Positions 25,231-35,586 are shown, counted from the stretch's first letter. The stretch: DNA of 64,000 bases from Acinetobacter geminorum (GCF_013009345.1 NZ_JABELE010000013.1:62001-126000); one strand, 5' to 3'. Numbers and translations: made by a program. The notes: generated by a model not told the origin, from the sequence alone.

Positions 25231-28200
25231 ATGTTGTCGAGTTTTTTTATTGCACGACCTATTTTTGCTTGGGTCCTCTCTATTTGTATTATGGCATTGG
25301 GGACAATTTCGATTTTAACATTACCCATTGAGCAATATCCTGACATTGCACCACCAGGTGTAAATGTTACTGCAAATTATCCGGGAGCATCTGCTAAAAC
25401 TGTTGAAGACAGTGTTACCCAGATTTTGGAGCAACAAATTAAAGGGATTGATGGTCTACTGTATTTTTCATCGAGTAGTAGTTCGGCCGGTCAAGCACGC
25501 ATAAGTCTTAGTTTTGATCAGGATACCAATCCTGACACTGCTCAGGTGCAGGTGCAAAATGCTGTGAATCAGGCACTGAGTCGATTGCCTCAAGAGGTTC
25601 AGCAGCAAGGGATCACTGTGACAAAGTCACAAGGCGATAGTTTACTGGTCTTTGCGCTTTACGATGAAAGTGGGACTAGATCTTCTGTCGACATATCTGA
25701 CTATATGGTGAGTACACTGCAAGATCCATTAAGTCGGGTCGATGGAGTGGGTGAAATCACCGTATTTGGTGCTCAATATGCAATGCGCATCTGGCTTGAT
25801 CCTCATAAATTAAACAGTTATGGATTAATGCCATCAGATGTTAGAACTGCAATTGAAGCACAAAACACTCAAATTACAGCGGGAGAGTTGGGCGCATTAC
25901 CCACGCGTGATGGGCAGGCTCTAAATGCAACAGTAACAGCATTATCTCGGTTACAAACCGTGAGCCAATTTGAAAATATTATTTTGCGCACACAAACCAA
26001 TGGTGCGGTTGTATTACTTAAAGATGTTGCTCGAGTCGAGCGTGGTGCAGAGAGTTATCAGACTTCTACACGTTTGAATGGAAAGCCAGCTTCGGGTATG
26101 TCTATTCAGCTTGCATCTGGTGCCAATGCATTAGAAACGGCTGAACGAGTTAAAGCTGAAGTCACACGGTTAACTGCCTCTATGCCAGCGGGTTTAAAAG
26201 TTGCATACCCACGCGACAGTACGCCATTTGTAGAAGCCTCGGTAAATGGGGTGATTAAAACTTTAGCTGAAGCGATTGTTCTCGTCATTATTGTCATGTT
26301 CTTATTTTTGCAAAGCTGGCGTGCAACTTTAATTCCGGCAATTGCAGTTCCGGTCGTATTGTTAGGTACATTTGCTGTGTTGAGCGTACTTGGCTATAGC
26401 ATTAATACACTGACTTTGTTTGCAATGGTACTCGCAATTGGTTTACTGGTAGATGACGCGATTGTCGTTGTAGAAAATGTCGAGCGGGTTATGCATGAGC
26501 AAAATGTTGATGCTCGGCAAGCCACCCTAATTTCAATGCAGGAGATATCGGGTGCGCTGGTGGGTATTGCCATGGTACTCGCAGCGGTATTTTTACCTAT
26601 GGCATTTTTTGGTGGTTCCGTCGGGATTATCTATCGCCAGTTCTCGGTAACGCTTGTATCGGCAATGGTACTTTCTGCAATTGTTGCTTTAACACTTTCA
26701 CCTGCGTTATGTGCAACATTACTCAAACCTGCAAATGAAAAACATAAGCAGAGAAAATTCTTTACTTGGTTCAATCGTAAAGTCGAACAAGGGCAGTCAG
26801 GCTACCGCACAAAGCTAGTTGCTGTTTTAGGTAAACCCAAAGTCTTTATGATCATATTCGTAGGTATTACCGCTTTGTTAGGCTGGCAATATACGCGTAT
26901 GAATACGGGGTTTTTACCACAAGAAGACCAAGGCTCGGTTATGGTTCAATTTAGTACGCCTGTAGGCACGACACTAGCTGAAACAGAGCGGGTTGGTAAT
27001 CAGATTGCAGATTACTTTTTGACGAAAGAAAAGGATAATCTCAATGTGATTTTCATGGTGATGGGTAGAAATAACGCAGGCAGTGGGCAAAATGTTGGGA
27101 TGGCATTTGCTGAACTTAAACATTGGGATGATCGAAAAGGTAGTGAAAATACGGCAGAAGCTGTGATTGCTCGTGCAAATGCACATTTTAAGTCGCTACG
27201 TGAAGCTCGCGTTCAGGTACTGTCACCTGCTTCTGTAAGAGGTCTTGGCCAATCAAGTGGTTTTGAACTTTGGTTGCAAGATGCTGAAAATAAAGGACGT
27301 GATGCCTTACTCGCCGCAAAAGATAATGTACTCAAAGAAGCAAATGCTGATGCAGGATTAGCAGCAGTACGCTTAAATGGTTTAGATGATAAAGCTCAGT
27401 TACAAGTCGATATCGATCAAAGAAAAGCCAGTGCTTTTGGCTTGGCTCAAGCTGATATTAGCAATACTTTGTCGACCGCATGGGGCGGATCTTATGTAAA
27501 TGACTTCATTGATAGAGGACGTGTTAAGCGTGTTTATTTACAAGGAGATGCGAACTATCGTTCCTTACCCCAAGATATTGGACAGTGGTATGTTCGTGGT
27601 ACTAGCGGTGAAATGACGCCATTTTCTAGTTTCTCTTCTATGAAATGGCAGATGGGCCCTCAAATGCTGCAACGCTTTAACGGTCTTTCAGCCGTTCAAA
27701 TACAAGGTTCTGCGGCAGCTGGTGAGAGTTCTGGTGGGGCTATGGATAAGATGCAGCAGTTAGTTGACCAACAACAAGGTTTTAATCTTCAGTGGAGTGG
27801 GTTGTCTTATCAAGAGAAACTAGCGGGTGGCCAAACGATCTGGTTATATTTAGCCTCAATCATCTTTATCTTTTTATGTTTGGCAGCACTTTATGAAAGT
27901 TGGTCTATTCCTGTCTCTGTCATGCTAGTGATTCCTTTAGGTCTTATTGGCGCTGTAGTTGCTGCAAGTCTGGCAGGTTTTGTTAACGATATTTACTTTC
28001 AGGTCGCTATGCTTACCACCATTGGGCTTTCTGCCAAAAATGCTATTTTGATTGTTGAATTTGCGGCAGCTAAGTTAGAGGCTGGTCAGGCATTAATGGA
28101 TGCCATTATTGAAGGTGCTGGTCAGCGATTACGGCCAATTATTATGACATCTCTGGCTTTTGTTGCAGGTGTTCTTCCATTGGCTGTATCTACAGGAGCA

Positions 28201-28344
28201 GGGGCTGTTAGCCGAAAAGAAATTGGTATCGCCGTAACTGGTGGGATGATTTCGGGAACTCTACTTTCTATTTTCTTTGTGCCTTTATTTTTTCTTTTAG
28301 TTCGTCGTTTAACCAATAAGTTAAACACCAAAAAGGCAAAATGA
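25231..28344 (+). CDS. RND multidrug efflux transporter (HAE-1 type)
   Basis: 1037 aa from the ATG at 25231; a TTG two codons earlier is less likely. Features are a typical N-terminus MLSSFFIARPIFAWVLS, the proton-relay Asp pair in TM4 (GLLVDDAIVVVENVER), a second half with GLSAKNAILIVEF, and 12 TM segments with two large periplasmic loops. Length equals AcrB-class pumps, so a drug or solvent exporter is expected. No outer-membrane factor gene follows; a shared TolC-like channel must be used. It is not identifiable as AdeB, AdeG or AdeJ by context. Confidence 0.95.
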   Translation: MLSSFFIARPIFAWVLSICIMALGTISILTLPIEQYPDIAPPGVNVTANYPGASAKTVEDSVTQILEQQIKGIDGLLYFSSSSSSAGQARISLSFDQDTNPDTAQVQVQNAVNQALSRLPQEVQQQGITVTKSQGDSLLVFALYDESGTRSSVDISDYMVSTLQDPLSRVDGVGEITVFGAQYAMRIWLDPHKLNSYGLMPSDVRTAIEAQNTQITAGELGALPTRDGQALNATVTALSRLQTVSQFENIILRTQTNGAVVLLKDVARVERGAESYQTSTRLNGKPASGMSIQLASGANALETAERVKAEVTRLTASMPAGLKVAYPRDSTPFVEASVNGVIKTLAEAIVLVIIVMFLFLQSWRATLIPAIAVPVVLLGTFAVLSVLGYSINTLTLFAMVLAIGLLVDDAIVVVENVERVMHEQNVDARQATLISMQEISGALVGIAMVLAAVFLPMAFFGGSVGIIYRQFSVTLVSAMVLSAIVALTLSPALCATLLKPANEKHKQRKFFTWFNRKVEQGQSGYRTKLVAVLGKPKVFMIIFVGITALLGWQYTRMNTGFLPQEDQGSVMVQFSTPVGTTLAETERVGNQIADYFLTKEKDNLNVIFMVMGRNNAGSGQNVGMAFAELKHWDDRKGSENTAEAVIARANAHFKSLREARVQVLSPASVRGLGQSSGFELWLQDAENKGRDALLAAKDNVLKEANADAGLAAVRLNGLDDKAQLQVDIDQRKASAFGLAQADISNTLSTAWGGSYVNDFIDRGRVKRVYLQGDANYRSLPQDIGQWYVRGTSGEMTPFSSFSSMKWQMGPQMLQRFNGLSAVQIQGSAAAGESSGGAMDKMQQLVDQQQGFNLQWSGLSYQEKLAGGQTIWLYLASIIFIFLCLAALYESWSIPVSVMLVIPLGLIGAVVAASLAGFVNDIYFQVAMLTTIGLSAKNAILIVEFAAAKLEAGQALMDAIIEGAGQRLRPIIMTSLAFVAGVLPLAVSTGAGAVSRKEIGIAVTGGMISGTLLSIFFVPLFFLLVRRLTNKLNTKKAK

Positions 28345-28372
28345 TTTTACAAAACAGAATGTCATTAACAAT

Positions 28373-28406
28373 TAGGCCCTCATGCTATAAATAGCATGAG
28401 GGCCTA
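28373..28406. terminator. Strong bidirectional terminator
   Basis: A 16-bp perfect stem (TAGGCCCTCATGCTAT and its complement) with a 2-nt spacer, between the converging RND and nitroreductase genes. Confidence 0.9.
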
Positions 28407-28422
28407 AAATCTGACTAAAAAC

Positions 28423-29028
28423 TTAGAATGTATTTTGAATAATGACATCGTCGTAAGGAAGTTTGCCCACGCGTGGGTAAGGCTCGGAAGCTGACTTACC
28501 AACAGCAATCATTAAACATACCACGTGATCTTCAGGTAAGTTAATGAGCTTTGCCATCGCGTCAAAGTCAAAACCATCCATAGGGCAACTGTCTAAACCA
28601 TGCTCTTGAGCAAGAAGCATCAAGGTTTGAGCAAAAATACCTGCACTACGCATAACTTCGTCACGTTGGGTTTGTGGACGGTCACGGTAATATTGGTCAA
28701 TTGCGCCAGCCATAATATTTTGTACTTCTGGAGTTGCGCCATCCCACACACGCTTAGCATCAACTTCCCATGTATTTACTTTTGCACACAACACAATTAG
28801 TAATGATGATTCTGTAACTTGTGGTTGATCCCAAGCAATGGTGCGAATTTTTTGTCTTAACTCAGTATCTTCAATGATGACTGGACGCCAATGTTGTAAG
28901 TTAAAAGCGCTTGGCGCATTTGCTAAAACTTCTTGTAATAACTGCTTTTTGTTATCTTCAGAAAGTTGAAAAGCAGGGTCGAAGCGTTTAACTGCGCGGC
29001 GGTTACGGATGGCATCAATAACATTCAT
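28423..29028 (-). CDS. Nitroreductase-family FMN oxidoreductase
   Basis: 201 aa with the family's FMN-binding N-terminus (RNRRAVKRFDP), the APSAFNLQHWRP segment and the C-terminal AVGKSASEPYPR motif. Length fits NfsB/YodC-type enzymes, which reduce nitroaromatics or quinones with NAD(P)H in the cytoplasm. It stands alone, 51 bp downstream of the glycerate kinase on the same strand, so co-transcription is possible. Confidence 0.9.
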   Translation of the reverse strand: MNVIDAIRNRRAVKRFDPAFQLSEDNKKQLLQEVLANAPSAFNLQHWRPVIIEDTELRQKIRTIAWDQPQVTESSLLIVLCAKVNTWEVDAKRVWDGATPEVQNIMAGAIDQYYRDRPQTQRDEVMRSAGIFAQTLMLLAQEHGLDSCPMDGFDFDAMAKLINLPEDHVVCLMIAVGKSASEPYPRVGKLPYDDVIIQNTF

Positions 29029-29079
29029 AAGATTTTCCTATCTCTTGGTTTGACCGTTTTTAAAATAACAAAGTAATAT

Positions 29080-30222
29080 TTAAGCTTGGTTCATATTAAA
29101 CTGAATTAATCTCGCAATATCGATAGTTCTTTCATAAATGAGTTCTGCTGCATGTTCGCAGGCTTGTTCTAATGTGATGGGACCATTTGTTAGCGAAAAA
29201 GCAGCCTTAACCCCATGTTCATAAAGCGCTTGGTAGCCTTCGCCTAATGTCCCTGCAATGACAATGACAGGAACATTGTGTGTTTTGGCAATTTGACTCA
29301 CCCCAAAAACTGTTTTACCACTTAATGTTTGTTGGTCAAATTTACCTTCACCGGTAATGACCCAATTTGCATTAGAGATTTTATGTTCAAGTTGATTCAG
29401 TTCACCTACGACTTTAACGCCAGCTTTAAAATCTGCATTTAAATAACTTTTGGCTGCAAAGCCCAAACCGCCAGCAGCACCAGAGCCTGCGTCATCTCGT
29501 TTATCGAAACCTAAAAGTTGTGCCGAGACATCGGCAAAATGGGCAAGAGCTCGATCAAGTAACTTTACTTGAGTAGGGGAAGCCCCTTTTTGTGGACCAA
29601 AAATATGAGATGCGCCGTTTGGACCGCAAAGTGGATTGGTCACATCGGCAGCTAGTAAAAACCGCGTGTGCTGAATACGTGAGTCGAAATGTGTTAAATC
29701 AATTTTTGATAGGTTGCTTAGAGCGAGACCACCAGCGGGTAAAACCTTTTGTTTGGCATCGAGCAAAACAGCACCTAAAGCACTCAGTAATCCTGTGCCA
29801 CCATCATTAGTAGCACTACCGCCTACAGTTAAAATAATGTCTTTTGCACCTGCGTCTAAAGCATCCAAAATGAGTTGGCCTGTTCCAAACGTTGTGCTGT
29901 GGCAGGCATCACGTTCTGACGGTGGGACTAACTGTATGCCGCTCGCTTGAGCCATTTCAATGATGGCGATTTTTTGTTTTTCTAACCATCCCCATTTGGC
30001 TTGAACAGGCTGACCTAATGGCCCGACTACAGTTTTTTCACGCCATTCACCTTCACAGACCTCTAACACTGCTTCAATAGTTCCTTCGCCGCCATCGGCC
30101 ATCGGGCATAAAATCGTTTCTGCATGAGGAAAAACTTCTTGCCATCCTTTGGCAATGGCCTGAGCTACGTTTAAAGCAGATAAGCTGTCTTTAAATGAAT
30201 CAGGGGCGATCACAACCTTCAT
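29080..30222 (-). CDS. Glycerate kinase (GlxK/GarK type I)
   Basis: 380 aa, full length for the glycerate kinase family. The N-terminus VVIAPDSFKDSLSA and the motifs GGEGTIEAVLE, GGSATNDGGTG and TGEGKFDQQTLSGK are family hallmarks. It phosphorylates D-glycerate to 2-phosphoglycerate, feeding glycolysis from glyoxylate or sugar-acid degradation. No other gene of such a pathway is adjacent. Confidence 0.93.
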   Translation of the reverse strand: MKVVIAPDSFKDSLSALNVAQAIAKGWQEVFPHAETILCPMADGGEGTIEAVLEVCEGEWREKTVVGPLGQPVQAKWGWLEKQKIAIIEMAQASGIQLVPPSERDACHSTTFGTGQLILDALDAGAKDIILTVGGSATNDGGTGLLSALGAVLLDAKQKVLPAGGLALSNLSKIDLTHFDSRIQHTRFLLAADVTNPLCGPNGASHIFGPQKGASPTQVKLLDRALAHFADVSAQLLGFDKRDDAGSGAAGGLGFAAKSYLNADFKAGVKVVGELNQLEHKISNANWVITGEGKFDQQTLSGKTVFGVSQIAKTHNVPVIVIAGTLGEGYQALYEHGVKAAFSLTNGPITLEQACEHAAELIYERTIDIARLIQFNMNQA

Positions 30223-30621
30223 AAATGCTCTAATGTGGATAGATTTTTAATTGTTTTATACTGTTTAATGCGAAAAAAACATAGATAAAGACATGTAAAC
30301 ATCAATTTTAAAAGGCTTTCAATCTGTTAAAAATAAAAGCCAATAATGTTTTGATCTGTAAAAGGCGGAGTTTCTATCTTTTTAACTCATTGTTTTATAT
30401 GTTTTTCTATAAATAGCGCCGTTGGCCTAAATGATTGTAATTGTAAAAAATATGGCACATATTATAAGAACAGTTGAGCCAGCTTTTTAAAATATGGTGA
30501 ATAACATACCAAGCGGACTCTACCCACAAGCAAGACACCAGCGATTCTTAATATAAGCATAATTAAATTGTGGTTTTATTGGATCTGTTGAATGCCTAAG
30601 AAGAAATAAGAGGATGAAAAA
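30223..30621. other. Promoter region between glycerate kinase and the YdeP-type oxidoreductase
   Basis: No gene in about 400 bp. A possible sigma-70 promoter for the plus strand is TTGTAA (30435-30440), 19 bp, TATTAT (30460-30465). An AGAGG precedes the GTG start at 30622. Confidence 0.4.
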
Positions 30622-33030
30622 GTGGATAATTCAGAAGAACAAAAGCATATACAAGAAAATAACGGTTTTGCGCGAATTGAGCCATACACTCATCCTGCTG
30701 GCGGGTGGGGCGCACTCCTTAGTGTTGCTCGAAACTTAAAGCGACAAGATATTTTAGGTAAAGGTTCAATTACCTTACTCAACATTAACCAGCCTACAGG
30801 TTTTGACTGTCCTGGCTGTGCATGGCCAGAAAAGAAAGATGCTCATGCGTTTAACTTCTGTGAAAATGGTGCAAAAGCAGTTGCCTTTGAAGCAACCAGT
30901 AAAACAGTGACTCCTGAATATTTCGCAGGACATACCGTCAGTTGGTTATCAGAACAAAGTGACTTTTTCCTCGAAGACTTAGGCCGCTTAACAGACCCAG
31001 TTCGCTACGATGCTGCAACCGATAAATATGTGCCTATTTCATGGGACGATGCATTTAAACTCATTGCTCAACATTTACATGCGCTAGACAACCCAGACCA
31101 AGCGGCATTTTATACCTCTGGCCGTGCCAGTAACGAAGCAGCATTTTTATATCAATTGTTTGTGCGAAGCTTTGGTACAAATAACTTTCCAGACTGCTCG
31201 AACATGTGCCATGAAACCACAAGTGTTGGTTTGCTTGACTCGATTGGTTTAGGAAAAGGCACAGTCACCCTAGAAGACTTTGACGTAGCCGATGCTATTT
31301 TTAGTTTTGGTCATAACCCCGGCACAAACCATCCACGTATGTTAGGTACTTTGCGTGAAGTGTCTAAACGCGGCGGTAACATTATTGCGATTAACCCAAT
31401 TAAAGAAAGAGGTCTTGAGCGTTTCCAAGACCCGCAAGCACCGCTTGAAATGATGACTAACGGCAGTACACCAATTAGTCGCTATTATTTCCAACCTAAA
31501 ATTGGTGGTGACTATGCACTCATGTTGGGTATGTTAAAACACTTAAATGAGTGGGATAAAAAAGCACTTGCCTCAGGTAAACCAAGTATTTTTGACCGAA
31601 ACTTTATTGCGGTGAATACCGTTGGTTTTGATGAAATGATTGCTGAGGTTGAAAGAACTGAATGGGCAGATCTTTATAAACACTCAGGCCTATCGCCTGA
31701 ACATTTAGAAAAACTCGCCAAACTCTTTTTAGAATCAGAGCGTTCAATTTTCTGTTGGGGAATGGGTATTACCCAGCATCGTCACGGAACTGCTAACGTA
31801 CACATGCTGGCAAATTTATTGTTGGCACGTGGTCAAATTGGCAGGCCAGGTGCAGGGTTATGTCCAGTTCGCGGGCATAGTAATGTGCAAGGCGACCGAA
31901 CCATGGGCATTAATGAACTGCCTAGCCCTAAATTACTCGACAACATTGACCGTGTGTTTGGTATTAAATCACCGAGAAAAAATGGACATGGTGTCGTTGA
32001 AACCATTAAAGCCATGGCTGAAGGCGAGGTCAAAGTCTTTATTGGTTTAGGTGGGAACTTTGCAGTTGCAACGCCAGATACGCCGTATACCCAAGAAGCA
32101 CTTAGAAAGTGTAATTTAACTGTTCATGTCGCAACTAAGTTAAACCGTAGCCATTTAGTGTGTGGTAAAGATGCTCTTATTTTGCCATGTTTAGGCCGTA
32201 CCGAAATTGATGAGCAGCTTCATGGCCCACAGGCAATTTCAGTCGAAGATTCGATGAGTAATATTCATTTGTCAGCAGGGCGTAACGCTCCAATTTCTGA
32301 CAATATTTTGTCTGAACCAGATATCGTCGCCCGAATGGCTGAAGCAGTGCTTCCAGACAGTCAGATTAAATGGAAATGGTATATCGAAAGCTATGACCGT
32401 ATTCGTGACTCAATTGCCGATGTGTTTGATGAGTTCCATGACTTTAATTTACGTGTCTATAAACCGGGTGGCTTCCACCTCGAACATCCAGCCAATCAGC
32501 ACATCTGGAATACAAAAAGTGGTAAAGCGCAGTTTATGATTACACCGCTGAGTGAAGTCTATGCCGATAAAGAAAATCAGTACGCTGCCGCATATACCGA
32601 CAGTAAAGTTTATACCTTGATGACCACGCGTTCTCATGACCAATACAACACTACTCTATATGGTCTAGATGACCGTTACCGTGGGGTGTTCGGTCAGCGC
32701 CGTGTGTTGTTTATGAACCAAGCTGATATTGATGAAGCTGGATTTGAAGCAAATCAGTGGGTCGATATTGAAAGTGTTTTCTCGGACGGTGTAAAACGTA
32801 TCGTGCATAGTTTCCGTATTGTGCCGTACAACATTCCGCGAGGCAGTTTAGCCGCTTACTATCCGGAAACTAATCCTTTGGTGGCATTAAGCAGTCATGA
32901 TAAATATGCCAAGATTCCTGCTTCAAAAAGTGTTCCTGTGATTTTGCATCCCGGAAATGCGCCAGAGCATTTTAACTTGGCAACGGCAGTAGCCCCTGAA
33001 GATGCCGATAAGAAAGTAAGCAACCTTTAA
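30622..33030 (+). CDS. FdhF/YdeP-family molybdopterin oxidoreductase
   Basis: 802 aa, large molybdenum-bisPGD enzyme of the YdeP type. The N-terminal CPGCAWPEKK Cys motif fits a short Fe-S/cofactor loop, and conserved segments such as AFYTSGRASNEAAFLYQLF, CHETTSVGL and the C-terminal TTRSHDQYNTT are typical. It begins with GTG with AAGAGG upstream; the ATG eight bases earlier is out of frame. E. coli YdeP is linked to acid resistance, but its substrate is not known. No electron-transfer subunit is encoded nearby. fdhD, needed for such cofactors, follows. Confidence 0.9.
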   Translation: MDNSEEQKHIQENNGFARIEPYTHPAGGWGALLSVARNLKRQDILGKGSITLLNINQPTGFDCPGCAWPEKKDAHAFNFCENGAKAVAFEATSKTVTPEYFAGHTVSWLSEQSDFFLEDLGRLTDPVRYDAATDKYVPISWDDAFKLIAQHLHALDNPDQAAFYTSGRASNEAAFLYQLFVRSFGTNNFPDCSNMCHETTSVGLLDSIGLGKGTVTLEDFDVADAIFSFGHNPGTNHPRMLGTLREVSKRGGNIIAINPIKERGLERFQDPQAPLEMMTNGSTPISRYYFQPKIGGDYALMLGMLKHLNEWDKKALASGKPSIFDRNFIAVNTVGFDEMIAEVERTEWADLYKHSGLSPEHLEKLAKLFLESERSIFCWGMGITQHRHGTANVHMLANLLLARGQIGRPGAGLCPVRGHSNVQGDRTMGINELPSPKLLDNIDRVFGIKSPRKNGHGVVETIKAMAEGEVKVFIGLGGNFAVATPDTPYTQEALRKCNLTVHVATKLNRSHLVCGKDALILPCLGRTEIDEQLHGPQAISVEDSMSNIHLSAGRNAPISDNILSEPDIVARMAEAVLPDSQIKWKWYIESYDRIRDSIADVFDEFHDFNLRVYKPGGFHLEHPANQHIWNTKSGKAQFMITPLSEVYADKENQYAAAYTDSKVYTLMTTRSHDQYNTTLYGLDDRYRGVFGQRRVLFMNQADIDEAGFEANQWVDIESVFSDGVKRIVHSFRIVPYNIPRGSLAAYYPETNPLVALSSHDKYAKIPASKSVPVILHPGNAPEHFNLATAVAPEDADKKVSNL

Positions 33031-33062
33031 TCAAAGGCAATATTAAAAAATATCATCCAAAC

Positions 33063-33090
33063 AAATGGCGCTCTAAACAAGCGCCATTTT
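33063..33090 (+). terminator. Hairpin between ydeP-like gene and fdhD
   Basis: AAATGGCGC / GCGCCATTT with a 9-nt loop and a short T-run. It lies 18 bp before the fdhD start and may partly reduce read-through into fdhD. Confidence 0.55.
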
Positions 33091-33108
33091 GAAATAAAGG
33101 AAATAATT

Positions 33109-33900
33109 TTGACACCACATTCTTATGGGGTTGAAACATTACTAGTACAGCGGTTTAACAAAACCAACTCTGAAAATGTTTTAGATCATATTGTGCAAGA
33201 GTACCCAATCGCCTTGGTGTATAACGGTATTTCGCATGCGGTGATGATGGCCACACCGACTGATGTTGATTTATTTGCCAAAGGCTTTAGTCTCTCCGAA
33301 GGAATTTTAACAAGCTTAAAAGAGCTATATGCGCTTGATGTACATCAAAATGAATTGGGCATTACGGTAGAAATGACCATTTCATCGAGAGCATTTGCTG
33401 CCTTAAAGGAACATCGCCGTATGATGGTAGGCCGTACAGGCTGTGGTTTGTGTGGAATTGAGAGTTTAGAGCAGTTTCAGTTAGATGTTCCAAAAATTAC
33501 AACGCATGCATCAAAAATATGGCTTGAGCAAATTCCGAGTGCCATTTCCCATTTAAAAGCCCAACAGGAAATTACCGCTTTAACGGGTGGCGCACATGCC
33601 GCAGCATGGGTGATTGATGGACAAATCGTGGCTTTATTTGAAGATGTTGGCCGCCATAATGCTTTAGATAAATTAATCGGTTATTTAGCGCAAGAAAACT
33701 ACGACACCAGTTTAGGTTTTGTGGTGATGACCAGTCGGGCAAGTTATGAACTAATACGAAAATGTGCCAAGCTGAATATAAGTCTACTGGCGTCAATTTC
33801 AGCACCTACCAGCATGGCTATTCAATTAGCAAAACAATCTGGCCTGACTTTGGCGAGTTTTTGTAGGGGAGATAGATTTGTTTTATATACAGAAATTTAA
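33109..33900 (+). CDS. fdhD: Formate dehydrogenase accessory sulfurtransferase FdhD
   Basis: 263 aa. The catalytic Cys loop GRTGCGLCG (Cys112 and Cys115) corresponds to the two cysteines of E. coli FdhD that carry persulfide sulfur to the molybdenum cofactor. The GGAHAAAWV and DVGRHNALDK motifs are also present. It starts with TTG, with AAAGGA seven bases upstream. Its likely client is the YdeP-type enzyme encoded just before it. Confidence 0.93.
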   Translation: MTPHSYGVETLLVQRFNKTNSENVLDHIVQEYPIALVYNGISHAVMMATPTDVDLFAKGFSLSEGILTSLKELYALDVHQNELGITVEMTISSRAFAALKEHRRMMVGRTGCGLCGIESLEQFQLDVPKITTHASKIWLEQIPSAISHLKAQQEITALTGGAHAAAWVIDGQIVALFEDVGRHNALDKLIGYLAQENYDTSLGFVVMTSRASYELIRKCAKLNISLLASISAPTSMAIQLAKQSGLTLASFCRGDRFVLYTEI

Positions 33901-34019
33901 AATATATTGTTCAAGATGAAGAACCTAAAATAAAGCTCATCTGACATTTCTTTGGCTTTTAAGCTAAGGATAGGTTTTATGGATTATTATAAAACTCTAA
34001 AGGTTCAGAGTCTGTCCAA

Positions 34020-34412
34020 ATGTCTTGGTTACAATCACTAAAAGAATGGGCAAAACGTCTAAAAAAACAAATTATTATGCTTTGGTTTGCGTCAAAGCAT
34101 CCTCAAATGCCATGGTTCCCAAAAGTTATTGCTGTGGTGGCTGTGGCTTATGCCTTTAGTCCAATCGATTTAATTCCAGATTTTATTCCTATTTTAGGCC
34201 TTTTAGATGAGGCCATCATTCTACCGATGCTGATTTGGTTAGCTGTTCGTTTTACACCTCAACAAGTCATTTTAGATGCGGAACAACAAGCTGAAGAATG
34301 GCTAGATCAACAGGAGCGTCGACCTCAAAATTATTTAGTTGCTGTGTTGATTATTCTAGTTTGGATCACACTGGCCGTGATGGCCTATTTCTACTTTGGT
34401 GGTGGCTTGTAA
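34020..34412 (+). CDS. YkvA/DUF1232 family membrane protein
   Basis: 130 aa. The DUF1232 signature AYAFSPIDLIPDFIPILGLLD lies at about 43-63, and a C-terminal transmembrane helix ends the protein (about 104-126). The family's function is not known. Single gene, 106 bp ahead of pdxB. Confidence 0.85.
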   Translation: MSWLQSLKEWAKRLKKQIIMLWFASKHPQMPWFPKVIAVVAVAYAFSPIDLIPDFIPILGLLDEAIILPMLIWLAVRFTPQQVILDAEQQAEEWLDQQERRPQNYLVAVLIILVWITLAVMAYFYFGGGL

Positions 34413-34518
34413 TTAGCAAACCGTCAAAGTTTAGAATCGTGAATTTAAAGGCATTAACATTGTGCTTTGCTACAACTCAAAGGATAATAACGTTTTTATA
34501 AGCTATGGGTTGCAGACA

Positions 34519-35586
34519 ATGAAAATCGTCGCAGATGAAAATTTGGCATTTACCGATTACTTTTTTTCTGAGTTTGGCGATATTCAACACAAAGCTGGGC
34601 GCACTTTAACCCATGCAGATGTAAAAGATGCTGAAGCTTTACTGGTCCGTTCGGTTACTGCAGTTAACGCAAGTTTAATTGAAAACACAGCATTAAAATA
34701 TGTGGGCAGTGCCACAATCGGGACCGATCATTTAGATATTGCGGCGTTAGAAAAACAAGGAATTACATGGGCAAATGCGGCTGGTTGTAATGCGCAAGCG
34801 GTTGCTGAATATGTCATTACTGCTTTACTTCATTTAGATGCAAACCTTTTAGAACAACAAGAAAAATTTACCCTAGGTATTGTTGGCCTTGGCAACGTCG
34901 GTAAGCGTTTGGCTTATATGGCTCAGTTACTTGGCTGGAATGTAATTGGCTTTGACCCATATGTGAAACTAGACACAATTGAAAATGTAAGCTTAGAAAC
35001 TCTGTTGCAGCAAGCCAATGCCATTTCAATTCATGTGCCGCTTACTAAAAATGGTGAACATGCCACATATCATCTGTTTGATGAAAAAGCTTTTGCAGCG
35101 CTTCAACCTGACACTATTTTAATTAATAGTGCACGTGGCCCAGTTGTTAAAGAAGCCGCTTTAATGGAAGATATTCAACGTACCCAGCGTAAAGTCGTGC
35201 TTGATGTATTTGAGCATGAACCAGTCATATCAGAAGAACTCATAGACATGTTGGCTTTAGCAACACCGCATATTGCTGGTTATAGCCTTGAAGGAAAAGC
35301 TCGCGGTACACAAATGATTTATGAAGCGTTTTGCCAAAAATTTGGATACGACATTAATAAGCGTTTTGAAACTCAGCTACCTGCATGCGAAGACTATTTT
35401 TCGGGACATGATTTAAAAGCTGTATTAAAGCAAAAACTATCTCAAATTTATGATATTGCTCAAGATGATGCCAATATCCGTGCTTGTATTAAAGACGGAA
35501 AAGTAGAGCAAAAAGCATTTGATTTATTACGTAAAAATTATCCGCTGCGCCGTGAATGGGCAGCACATGAGGGACCACAGGCATGA
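34519..35586 (+). CDS. pdxB: Erythronate-4-phosphate dehydrogenase
   Basis: 355 aa from the ATG at 34519, which fits the family start MKIVADENLAF; the frame is open upstream to 34462. D-2-hydroxyacid dehydrogenase fold: NAD-binding GLGNVGKR around 123-130, the ATIGTDHLD motif and a C-terminal PdxB-specific dimer domain. It oxidises 4-phosphoerythronate in pyridoxal phosphate synthesis. The stop overlaps the epmA start (ATGA), so the two are co-translated. serC, the next pathway enzyme, is also in this window at 58060. Confidence 0.95.
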   Translation: MKIVADENLAFTDYFFSEFGDIQHKAGRTLTHADVKDAEALLVRSVTAVNASLIENTALKYVGSATIGTDHLDIAALEKQGITWANAAGCNAQAVAEYVITALLHLDANLLEQQEKFTLGIVGLGNVGKRLAYMAQLLGWNVIGFDPYVKLDTIENVSLETLLQQANAISIHVPLTKNGEHATYHLFDEKAFAALQPDTILINSARGPVVKEAALMEDIQRTQRKVVLDVFEHEPVISEELIDMLALATPHIAGYSLEGKARGTQMIYEAFCQKFGYDINKRFETQLPACEDYFSGHDLKAVLKQKLSQIYDIAQDDANIRACIKDGKVEQKAFDLLRKNYPLRREWAAHEGPQA

